A DNA stretch of 64,000 nucleotides from Malania oleifera. Taxonomy: Eukaryota > Streptophyta > Magnoliopsida > Santalales > Ximeniaceae. Position numbers and translations under genes: made by a program. Under the pieces are notes generated by a model. It worked only from the letters and a program-made list of their open reading frames with translations. It was not told where the DNA came from and ran no database searches. The DNA lies in contig NC_080428.1 in the NCBI RefSeq assembly GCF_029873635.1, forward strand, positions 66,433,101 to 66,497,100. The letters are read 5' to 3'. Shown piece after piece: positions 50,901 to 60,951 of this stretch. Numbering within the stretch: position 1 is the first letter of the stretch; every line of letters begins with the position of its first letter.

Positions 50901-51136
50901 GTCAACCCAGGAAGTCTCTCTAATGTACTCACTGTGGCAAAAAGAGTCACACTATAGATCGATGCTACTGCATCCATGGCTTCCCTTCATGGTCTCGTAA
51001 CTCTAAACCCAATCAGGATTCCAAGCATAGTGTTTATCAAGCTTCTTAAAATCCATCTACCAACAGTCTTCCTCTCACCCTTGAACAGTGTTAGCAGCTT
51101 CTGGCCATTCTCAACAAGTCTTTTCCCCCTCAACCC

Positions 51137-53664
51137 ATGACACACCAAGTAGGTAGTGTCAAATCTTCATTGTCAAGTAAATCTCATAATGATCTCTTAT
51201 GGATTCTTAACAGTGGCACAACCGATCATATGGTTTGCTCACCCACTGCTCTCACCCAATATTTCCCAATCCATGGTCGTACTATTCAATTACCGGATGG
51301 ATATCATGCCACTATCACTCATCTTGGATCAATTCACTTCTCTTCCAATCTTATTTTAGACAATGTCCTTTATGTCTTGACTTTTCATTTCAACTTAATT
51401 TATGTTCGTAAATTATGCAAAATCCATCATTGTCTAATTATTTTTTCTTCTGATTTTTGTTTCATTCATGACCTACACTTGATGAAGATGATTGAGATGG
51501 AAACTGAGCTGAATGACTTATACCACTTCACCAACACCAAGAATGCTTGTTACCAAGTGGCTACATCCACATCCACTTCCTAACTTTGGCACCATCTTTT
51601 GGGTCATTTATCAAATAAAAATTTATCTTTTCTTTCCAATAAATTCCCAAAAATGTGTACTTCCAATTTAGATTCATGTTTAATTTATCCATTGGCCTAA
51701 TAGACTCGTGCACCTTTTCCATCTAGTTCCATTTCTTCTCTTAAACCTTCTGACTTGTTGCATGTTGACATTTGGGGAAGTCATCGTGTCCCTTCCACTA
51801 TTGTTGCACACTATTTTCTCACCATTGTTGATGACTATACCCATTGTACCTGGGTTTACTTAATGCGCCACAAATTTGACACCTACTCTCTCTTGCAATC
51901 CTTCATCCACCTTATCGAAAATCAATTTTCCACCACCATAAAAATCACTCAAAGTGATAATGGGTCTGAGTTTGACATGCCCTCATTCTATTCTCCCAAA
52001 GGAATTATACATCAAACCAATTGCATCAACACTCCCCAACAAAATGGAGAAATTTAGTGCAAACATTGTCACCTTCTTAATGTTGCACGTGCATTAATTT
52101 TTTAAGCCCATGTGCCTAAACATTTGTGGGGGGATGCCATTCGTACTGGCAACTTATTTCATTAACTAAACCCCTTCTCCTAATTTAAGTGGTTTGTCTC
52201 CTTGTGAAAGATTGCATAATGTCAAACCCGCATATAGCCATCTGCAAGTCTTTGGATGCTTATGCTTTGCTTCCACTCACTAGCAAAACCCATCTAAGTT
52301 CGATCCTAGAGCAACTCGATGTATTTTTATTTTTTTTTTGTCACCCATATGGTCAAAAGGGCTACCGACTTTATAACCTTGCAACACATAAAATCTTTGT
52401 GTCTCGAGATGTTCTCTTTCATGAAGATTCCTTCCCCTTTGTATCATCTACTCATGAACCCATGGAACCCGTCCTACCTTGTCATATTCCTTCTCTTGAC
52501 AACATCATTGAAATTCCACCTTCGTCACCATCTTCACCACCTACCTCTCCTCCATCCTTATCTAATCCCTTACCCTCTTCTCCACCACCCTGACAATCTA
52601 GTCATCCTACTCAGCCAACGACATAGTTGCAATATTTTCATGTGGAACTGATTATGTCGTCTCGCCCCGCTTAATCAGCTGACTTTGTAATGGTCTGTTC
52701 ATCAAGTAACCCTTATTCTCTTATTGATTTTCTATCTTATTCCCTCTTATCTCCTTCTCACTATGCTTTCACCACAACCCTTTCTTTTTTTCCAAAGAAT
52801 CATCGTCATTTTTTCAGGCTATGACAGATCCTAACTAGCATACCGCCATGCGTGTTGTAATTCATGCTCTCGAGTTCAACAACACCTGGCACCTTACTCA
52901 TCTTCCTCCTGGTAAGAAACCCATTGGTTGCAAATGGGTATACAAGATCAAATACAATCCTGATGGATCCATCGAACAATAGCAGGTTGGCCTAGTTGCC
53001 AAGGGCTATAGTCAACAAGAAGGCATTGACGACACCGAGACATTTGCTCCGGGTTCTAAAATGACCACCATTCGTACCATTTGTGGCTCTTGCTTCTGCT
53101 CGCAATTAGCACATCCACTAACTCGATGTCAACAATGTTCTTCTCTATAGCGACCTTGATGAAGAGGTATATATGCAGCTTCCCCCGAGATTTGGACGAA
53201 AGGGGGAGACTAGAGTTTGCAAGCTCGTTAAGTCTCTATATGGTCTCAAACAAGCTTCAAGTGGTATGCCAAACTTTCATCCACTCTTATTGATGCAGAA
53301 TACAAAAATTCCAAGGCAGATTATTCACTATTCATTCGATCCCATGAAGACAATTTTACTATGATTCTAGTCTATGTGGATGACATTATTGTTGCATAAA
53401 ACAGTTCAGAGTAGGTCAATGAGGTCAAGAAATACCTCAGTGATCATTTCAAACTCAAAGATCTTAGAATTATCAAATACTTTCTAGGAATCAAAGTGGC
53501 TAGTTCAGCCAAAGGAATATTTTTATCTCAAAGGAAGTATGCACTCGAGATATTCAAAGATACAGGCTTCCTTGGAGCTAAACTTGGAAACTTTCTTATG
53601 GATCAAAATTTTGCACTCAACAAAAGTGATGGCGAACTTATCTTAAATCCTTCGTCATATAAGA
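51137..53664 (+). pseudogene. Copia protease, integrase and reverse transcriptase (part)
   Basis: The protease site reads WILNSGTTDHMV, with the catalytic aspartate of DSG changed to asparagine. Integrase is at 51755-52057 (LLHVDIWGSHR, TIVDDYTHCTWVYLMRH, TQSDNGSEF). The proline/serine-rich integrase tail follows, then reverse transcriptase (KPIGCKWVYKIKYNPDGS, GYSQQEGIDD, YGLKQAS, LVYVDDIIV) with shifts. It stops at the TAAGA duplication of the insertion at 53665. Confidence 0.87.
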
Positions 53665-55779
53665 TGTAACATCCTCAAAATTCTTACCATTTTTTTTAAT
53701 AATAAATTACTCCAATACCTGCATGTAATGGACACCCCTATGCAGCGGAAAACATAAATCACATATACATATATATACAATACCAGAATCCAGTATATAT
53801 CGACCATAGCCATACAAAAAAATTCCTCCATCATCATCTACCCCAAAAATACAAAACTCTGTCAAAAACTCATTCTATAACCAGGGTAATCAAAATACTC
53901 TCTATCTGCGAACCTGATCTGCTCGCCCAACTGGCTCACCTGAAAAATGTTAAAGTCATGGGGTGGGTCGATGCTCAGTAAGTGGAAATATGCTATTACT
54001 AGTGTGTGACAACTAAGTTAGGAATACCGTTTAAATAACAACTGAACTATAATACAATAGTAAATTTGTAGAGCATATCTTTCTTTTCACAATTTAAAAT
54101 ATAACTGTATCATCTGTGTTTTCTACTTTTCATACTGCTAATATTATACTATACTCATCATATATTGTAAAGTTGTACACATATACATAACTTTGTTTTA
54201 TCCCTGGAACTCTGTATGTCATAATTTGACCCCTCATGACAAGATTGTGCGACCCGTAGGCGGGACTTAATCTGGTCGGCCCTCTAGATAAGTCAATATA
54301 CTCTACACTACCTCAGCCTGGCCAAACTGCATCCACTCCTAGGTTCGGGACTGGCTACTACCTCATCAAACCAGCCCCCTCCACCCAGTGAACTTGGGAG
54401 CTGCATACTCTTCGAGCATGGTCGACGGTACCCACATACTATCTGAGATATGTGGTTGCACTCTATCTGTATATAGCAATGGTACCGTGCTCTGTATTCT
54501 TTGTCTGTATCTATCTGTATTCTTTCCTCAGGGATCTGATACTATATATATACTCTTTTACTGTTTTCATCATGTTTCCAAAATTACCATAACGCTATCT
54601 TTCTACACTGTAAATACTGTAATCTCTGTATACTGTATCTTGTAGCATCTTGATGCTATCTCTATATATCTGTCTATATTCTCTGCCTATATACTCTATC
54701 TGTATACTCTGTATGTTATGGTAATAGGAAACATAGCATACTGTAAACACTATATATACTATTCTGTATAAAGATGTAATATATATACTGATCTGAGTAA
54801 AACTGTATATATGTATATGTATATATATATCTGTTTTATGAAACTTTTCGTATAAAAGTTGTATATGCATGCATATCTTTCTGTATAATCTCTGTAAATA
54901 TATAACTATATCTATATATTCTGTATAACTCCACATACTGAAAAAACTATATAAACTGTATATACTGTCTATATCTGTGTATTCAGTATAGTATGATACA
55001 CTGTAAAACTATATAAGTTCTTCATCACATAAATATCCACTTAGGCCACACAAGCATTTAAAACTCATATTCTGTAAAACTAGGTAATAAGCTGGTATAT
55101 ACTTATGTGAAAAATCTATGTTAACATTATAACAATTCCTGGCATAGCATATTTCCCTTACCTTAACTCTGAGAAGCCCCTACTAAATTCTGGCCCTATA
55201 CCCGCAGAGTTCTCCACTCAATACCCTGAAAATCAAATCCCTCAAAACGAAACATTAGTATTTCTTCGTGTATTATATTTCTTGTAACTGAGGGAAATGC
55301 AAATACTGAATAAAATATCTTACCTTGAGATTGGGACGAAATTCAAACCAACTTCACCAACGATCAGTTCCAGTAGAGTTGTAAAGAACTTCGCCAGGAG
55401 CATCGTGGTGGCTTCAGATCGTCGATCTGACATAAAACGAGCCTGAAATCGAAGAGAGAAGGGGAGGGAGTCGTAAGAGAGAGAAAGAGAGAGAAAGGAG
55501 AGTTTTGTGCTGATTTTTCCATCAAAATTTGGGTTTTCACTATTTATAACCCTGGGTTTGTCGACGAGACACGTTATCTCGTCGACGAGTCTTTAAGGAA
55601 TTTCGTCGACGAACTTCCTCCCTCGTCAACCAATTTTAGGCTACCCCAAAACAACTGTCGATATTTTCTCGTCGACAAAGACGGGACCTCGTCAACGAAG
55701 TCGGCTACCTCCTTCTATTACTGATTCCATTTCTCTCCCTCTTTATCATTTAAATACTATTATTTTACGGGTAGTCACA
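53665..55779 (-). mobile_element. Solo LTR, 2.1 kb, TSD TAAGA/TAAGC (gypsy-like)
   Basis: Starts TGTAACATCC and ends AGTCACA on the plus strand; flanks TAAGA (53660-53664) and TAAGC (55780-55784) differ at one base. It interrupts copia pol between reverse transcriptase and RNase H. The minus strand shares layout with the 46949-49742 solo LTR, so the two are related and lie in opposite orientation. A minus-strand TATA box is at 55541-55549. CTGTATA-type low-complexity sequence fills about 54440-54990. Confidence 0.75.
55558..55700 (-). repeat. TCGTCGACGA palindrome array upstream of LTR TATA box
   Basis: About six or seven perfect or near-perfect copies of TCGTCGACGA lie in 143 bp, starting about 10 bp upstream (minus-strand direction) of the TTATAAATA box at 55541-55549. 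Some copies show CGTCAACGA decay, as expected from CpG deamination. Confidence 0.88.
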
Positions 55780-55784
55780 TAAGC

Positions 55785-56400
55785 AACTTGTTGGAAAATT
55801 AATTTATCTAACCATCACAAGACCTGACTTAACTTACTCAGTGCATGTATTAAGTCAGTTTATGGACAAGCTAAAAATACCACACTTGGATGCAGCACAT
55901 AGGGTCTTAGGGTACCTTAAGAAAACCTCAGGTCAAGGAATTTTCTTATATACTTCTAGTGAAATTCAACTCTATGGATATTATGATGAAGATTGGGCAC
56001 AATGCAGGGATACTAAACGATCGATCAACAGGTATTGCATCCTACTCATAAAATCACCCATTTACTGGAAGACCAAGAAACAAACAACAGTTTCATGCTC
56101 CTCAGCCAAAGTAGAATATAGGTGTATAGCCTCCATGTGTTATCAGGTTACTTGGCTAAAATCTCTACTCTCAAACCTTGAAGTAATGCATTCTCAACTA
56201 GATAGTTTATACTGTGACATTAAGGTCGCTATGTACACATAACTTCAAATTTAGTGTTCCATGAACGAACCAAGCATACCAAGATAGACTCTCATGTGGT
56301 TCGAGAAAAACTCTAGAGTGGCATCGTCCAAACAGTCTACATGCATACAAGCCAACAACCTGCTGATTTTTTACCAAAGCTCTTGGATTCGCATAGTTTA
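55785..56400 (+). pseudogene. Copia RNase H end
   Basis: Continues pol after the solo LTR: VLSQFMDKLKIPHLDAAHRV, GYLKKTSGQGIFL, a decayed D-DWAQCRDTKRS block, WKTKKQTTVSCSSAKVEYR and the C-terminal sequence toward the 3' LTR. One long frame is open at 55841-56242. Confidence 0.87.
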
Positions 56401-56711
56401 ATTATTTACTCAGCAAATTGGGTGTCATAAATATCCACGCCAACTTGAGGGAGAGTGTTGAGGAATGTCGCACTCTACGGCAAAAACCAAGGAACCAAAG
56501 CATGACTGAAGTCACATAAATTTTCCTAAAAACAGATCATTTCTATTTTGGAAAGGAGCATACAAATTGATTTTATTTTAATTACATGTTCTCCAGTTCT
56601 TTGTATAAATAGGGGGTTATACAAAGATTGAAAGCACGTCAATAGAAACTCATTTTTTGCTATCTTTTATTCTTTGTTTTCCTCTCATTTCCTTTTACTC
56701 TAATTTTATCA

Positions 56712-57189
56712 ATTAAGAAATTAAAACAATTCAAATAGAGACTTATATAGTAATTACAAGCAAACACTCCAAGATTCAAAAGAATCCTTTTGCAGATCCT
56801 TTAACTCAAAGAATCTTGAATTTTTTGATGTTATATCACAAATATATATTTCTCATCGCAAGAAAATTGTAGCAAATGAGCAAATTGATCAATTCATGAT
56901 TCAAGAAAGAAAATTTTGAAATAAATTAGGCTTAGCTAATGGCTTAGGTGTGCCTTGTGTGTCATCCAATAAAAGATAACAAATATAAGCCTCAAGGAAT
57001 AACCTCTGCAAGAAATTTAAAAACAATTATTATTATCAATCATTTGGATTAACTAAATTACGGGGTAAAAATAGTAAACAAAAATTGAAACTAAATCTAA
57101 ATAAAAAATTTGTCTAAAAAAAGTGTACTGCGTAAATTGGAAGGGTTAGTCATTAATTAAATATTTTGGAAGGCATTGTATAGAAAACA
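56712..57189. other. Intergenic, nothing recognised
   Basis: AT-rich sequence to the right of the copia element; no gene or repeat could be supported. Confidence 0.4.
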
Positions 57190-57835
57190 GTTCACTACCC
57201 AAGTTGGGCATTTTAACGAACACATCATGAGCGACCTATACTATGAGATAGAGATAGCTGCAAACCAGGTCTCCAAACACTGCAAAACCAAAAAAAATTG
57301 TATCTAAATTATCTTTAAAAAGCATACAAGACATCTTAAGAAAAATAGTTATTTTCCTTTCTATTAAAATAAATATCTAATCAAATAGAGTTTTAACTCA
57401 AAAACAAAAGTTTAAATGAACCTAGAATCAAGTAGAATAGAAAAACCCTAGTTGGGTTTTTAACAAATATGTCATAAGCGCAGAAAAGACCAACCTATAC
57501 TAAGACACAATTTGCAAGAGACAAAGATAGACTGCGAACCAGGTTTCCAAACACTACAATACCTAAAAAAATATATGCAGGTTATCTTAAGAAAATAGTT
57601 ATTTTACTTTTTGTTAAAATAAATTTCCAAGCAAACAGAGTTATAATCAAAAAGCATATCTAACTCAAGCAACAATAACTTAAATGAACTCAGAATCAAA
57701 TAAAATAGAAAAACTCAGCCTAAGCATTTTAACAAATACGTCATGAGTGTATAAAAGACTAACTTATACCAAGGCACAATTTGCAAAATATAGAGATTGA
57801 CTGCAATCCGGATTTCATTAAGTAGTGTACAGGGA
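57190..57835. repeat. Three diverged tandem units of about 260 bp
   Basis: The block GGGCATTTTAACGAACACATCATGAG... and GCAAACCAGGTCTCCAAACACTGCAA at 57200-57290 recurs near 57450-57560 and near 57720-57825. A second shared block (AGAAAAATAGTTATTTTCCT, then GTTAAAATAAAT-like sequence) lies between units. Non-coding, origin unknown. Confidence 0.7.
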
Positions 57836-59393
57836 ATGTAGTATTTTCGACTAATAACGTTTCAGATTATTTTAAATTAACCAATCAAATAATTATGTGA
57901 AAATTTTAAAACTTCTAAAATCTAAAAAATTCAGAATTGGTGCTTGGAGGATTGTGAGAGCAGAGTTCTCAAGAGAGAAATTATTCATGAGCAAGGGAAT
58001 TTGACCAAATTCAAGGATCATCACCCTTTCAAAATATTATATTTTTCAAAAATAAAAAACAAGACAAACATTAATTTTTAAGTACTTTTAATGAGTGATT
58101 AAGTTATATAATAGCCATGGTTTCATTGACTTGAATTTAGCAGTTAAGCTCAATTTTATCATTTCTTTTCCCTAAATTAGGGTTTAATTAATTGGGTTTT
58201 AAATAATTCCAAAATTAATTAATCTACCCTAGCTTAGCTTTTTCTCTCTCTTCTCTCCCTTCCCTGCTCCAAGGTCATGGTCTCCGAAGTACACCTGAGT
58301 CCTTCATGTGTACATTTATTTAATTTTGCAGCACATTAATGCCCGAATCTATTGTACCCTGCCACCTTTTCAAATGAGGCAGAAGCAGAAAGGCAAAACA
58401 ACAGAGAGAATAAATTTATGATTATGAGGAAGCAGCAGACTACAGGGAATTGAGCTCCTACCTTATATCCTTTATTGAGAAGGGAGAGATTGACATAGAA
58501 AAAATATATATTTTTTTTAATATTTACATAAGCAGTATTTGTGTTAACGGATTTTAAGATTTGAATTTTAAATTTGTATAAATTTGGATGACATTTGATA
58601 TAATTTTATGTATTTTATTTTATTTAAATGTACATAAATTAAAATTTAAGGTATGAATTTAAGTTCCTAAATGCGTAAAAAAAAAATATATTAAGGGCCA
58701 GAAACGAGCAAGGAGTTCAAAAATCATTACAACTTACCATTTCAGAAATATAAAATTAGCTTCTAAAGTGCCTTTTAGAAACAACAAAAAAAAAAATTAA
58801 GTCTTAATTTCACTAGGTAGAATCAACTATATGAATTATTTTTCGTCAATTTATGCGATCATGAACCATTAGTTTTGATAAATTTAGAAATATTAAATCC
58901 TTATCCACTATTTTCTTCCAAGTTATTTTTAGGAAGCTCACCTCTATCCTTTCTATTGCCTTCACAGTAATTAAGTCACTGGCGCACTATATGACCTACA
59001 TTACATTACAAGTATTCATACCATTTGAGTCGTCACTTCCTTATCTTATCTTTATACCTAACTTACCACACGATAGAAATGCATTTATGGAAATAATTAT
59101 ACATTAAGATGGACTTATGACAATAATTAGGTGTGAGATGTTAAATTAAGCTAGTCATACACTAGGATTCATGATTTAAAAAAAAAAAAAAAAAAAATGA
59201 TAAACGGGATTGAGCGCAAAAGAGTCATTTCCTGTCGAACTTTCAATGACCCTATCATTTTGGTTTTGACTCATCCCAATTATCCACAAGGCCAAAAAAA
59301 TAAATTAAGGAAAGAGAGCTACATGAGCTTTTTTTCTAATTATGAATAGCACATGACAATTTTTCATGCAAGGGCGTTTGGAAGCAAATTGAA
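57836..59393. other. Intergenic, 3' flank of MYB gene
   Basis: AT-rich; includes a telobox-like TTAGGGTTT near 58176-58186, an A-run near 59180 and the presumed 3' untranslated region of the MYB gene close to 59393. No gene seen. Confidence 0.45.
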
Positions 59394-60651
59394 CTAGAAC
59401 ACAGGGGAGTCAGATGGGGGCGAAAAATTCACCAAATTGAGAATGCTTCTCCAGTAATTATTGTTGTTATGATTTTTGTTCTCCTCCTCAAGCTCACCCT
59501 CGCAGTTCTCTTCCGCGTTCGACTGCGCCCACTCGCCGGAATTCTCCAGGAACAGGGAATCCGCCGCCGCGGCATCGTCGGGGTCGACAATACTCGAAAA
59601 CGCCGGCGCACTGATCCCGCGACCACTATTAATCCACATTCCTCCCGAAGACCAATTCATCTCCATTCTCTCTTTGAATTCCGGCGTTTTCATCGCGCAC
59701 TTCCACTCGCTTTCCCCTTCCAATTCCAGAGCCAGTTCCAGAACCGGGTTGTCGGAGAGGGTCGGGATCGGGAACGCCGTCGTTTTGGAGAAGTTGAGCA
59801 AGGACGACGCCGGCGACTCGAGGGCGTCGGCGGCCTTGGACCAGGCTTGGAAGGCGTCGAGGCATTGGAATTGGGCGGAGGAGCAGGGGAGGTGGTGGTG
59901 GTGGCGGCGGAAGGCCGAGAGGTTGGAGTGGCGGACGAGGCGGGCTTCGGCTTCGAGGCGGGCGGTCTCCCACTGGGCCATGTGGCTGAGGGTGGCGGCG
60001 TCCTTGGAGGAGGAGAGGGCGTGAGACTTGGGCTTGTGGGTGACGGGGTCGATGCCCATCTTGGCGAGTCGCTTCTTGAGATGAGTGTTCCAGTAGTTCT
60101 TGATCTCGTTGTCGGTTCTCTTGGGCAAGTGTGTTGCTATGGCTGACCACCTGCTCAATACAAATTCCACATTCTCATCGCTCTTTATGAACCTTTAATG
60201 TTGAAAAAGAAAGAAGAAGATGGCGATGGGTGATGGGTGAGGACATGATGAGGTATAAACCTGTTGCCGAGGAGAGCATGGAGTTGGATGATGGTCTGTT
60301 CTTCCTGCATGCTGAACTTCCCTCTCTTGATGTCAGGCCTCAGGTAGTTGGTCCACCTCAATCTGCAACTCTTCCCGCATCGCTGCAGCCCTATGCATAT
60401 ACATACACGTGCACATACATAAAAATAGATTAATGCAAATGCATCCATGCAAGTGGATATACATATATATGGAGTTATGATGGATGAGTGATGAGGAGGG
60501 GAAGGGGAAGAAAAAGACCAGCTTTGGAGGGGAGGGCGCGCCAGCTGCCATGGCCGTGTTGTTCAATGTAAGACATGAGCTTCTCGTCTTCTTCCGGAGT
60601 CCATGGCCCTTTCTTCAGTCCCACCTTGTCGCAGCATGGTGACCTCCCCAT
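59394..60651 (-). CDS. MYB106-like: R2R3-MYB transcription factor, MIXTA/MYB106 subgroup 9
   Basis: Three exons, 60651-60519 (133 bp), 60390-60261 (130 bp) and 60150-59394, give 339 residues. The 133/130-bp first exons are the standard R2R3-MYB structure. The start [20 protein letters not shown] begins R2 ([29 protein letters not shown]); R3 runs from [20 protein letters not shown] through [20 protein letters not shown] to [10 protein letters not shown]. The tryptophans fit the family, with the usual non-tryptophan first position in R3. After the DNA-binding part, [18 protein letters not shown] and [18 protein letters not shown] match subgroup 9, whose members control epidermal cell shape, trichomes and cuticle. 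The C-terminus is acidic ([12 protein letters not shown]), probably activating. Exon 3 is much richer in GC than its surroundings. The frame is intact. Whether it is MYB106, MYB16 or another member cannot be decided here. Confidence 0.95.
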
Positions 60652-60726
60652 CTACCTCCCTACTTAACTAATTACCCTTAATAAAAAAAAATTTAGCAAC
60701 AGCTATTTAACCTAATTAAGCTGATC

Positions 60727-60750
60727 AGAGAGAGAGAGAGAGAGAGAGAA
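60727..60750. repeat. GA microsatellite in MYB 5' leader
   Basis: An uninterrupted AG/GA run 76-99 bp upstream of the MYB start codon. On the transcribed (minus) strand it is a CT run, a common plant 5' leader element. Confidence 0.9.
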
Positions 60751-60857
60751 ATATTATTATACAAAGGGGAAATCAGGTGAAGGCAGCTAGCTAGATAGGA
60801 TAGGTAGGAAGGTTGAGAGAGACGATAAGCGAGGTGTAAGAATGGCCAGGGAGGGAG

Positions 60858-60864
60858 ATATATA
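60858..60864 (-). promoter_or_regulatory. Probable TATA box of the MYB gene
   Basis: The minus strand reads CCTATATATCTCC about 210 bp before the ATG. With transcription starting about 30 bp downstream, the leader would be about 175 bp and include the CT run. A GT run lies further upstream at about 60895-60914. Confidence 0.55.
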
Positions 60865-60951
60865 GGATGAAGGTTATTTAATGCATGTCATCAATGTGTG
60901 TGTGTGTGTGTGTAGATAAGTGATTGCCATGCAGGACTATTCCTGAAAGTG

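Larger units (their letters stand above)
38182..51120 (+). pseudogene. Copia gag in four pieces
   Basis: The pieces are 38182-38430 (LVSLLLMEDNYSTWNYAMIL, DGTLPPP), 46856-46943 (SKEISSSIYRETVHAIWDDL), 49748-50156 (SVNG..., then LMGINDSYTAIRGQILLID in shifted frame and LPTLNRTYAFVLQEE) and 50901-51120 (CCHC zinc knuckle CSHCGKKSHTIDRCYCIHGFP by translation). Each piece ends at a target duplication of a later insertion and the next piece resumes the same protein. Stops and shifts are present. Confidence 0.82.
37212..56711 (+). mobile_element. Old copia element with four nested insertions
   Basis: The 5' LTR is 37212-37477 and the 3' LTR 56456-56711 (TGTTGAGGAATG...TTTTATCA), clearly similar but diverged; the 5' TG has become TA. 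The primer site TGGTATCAGAGC follows the 5' LTR. Removing the insertions at 38431-46850, 46949-49742, 50157-50900 and 53665-55779 with one duplication each leaves about 5.4 kb, a normal copia size, with gag, protease, integrase, reverse transcriptase and RNase H in the right order. Flanks AGTAC and ATTAA do not match, so its own duplication is lost or one end has been rearranged. Confidence 0.88.

Noticed and set aside
54595-54936. 113-codon minus-strand ORF rich in tyrosine and isoleucine
   Set aside because: It is a translation of CTGTATA-type low-complexity LTR sequence.
59469-60146. 225-codon plus-strand ORF opposite the MYB exon
   Set aside because: It is the mirror of a GC-rich coding exon; it is glycine/valine/arginine-rich with no family resemblance.
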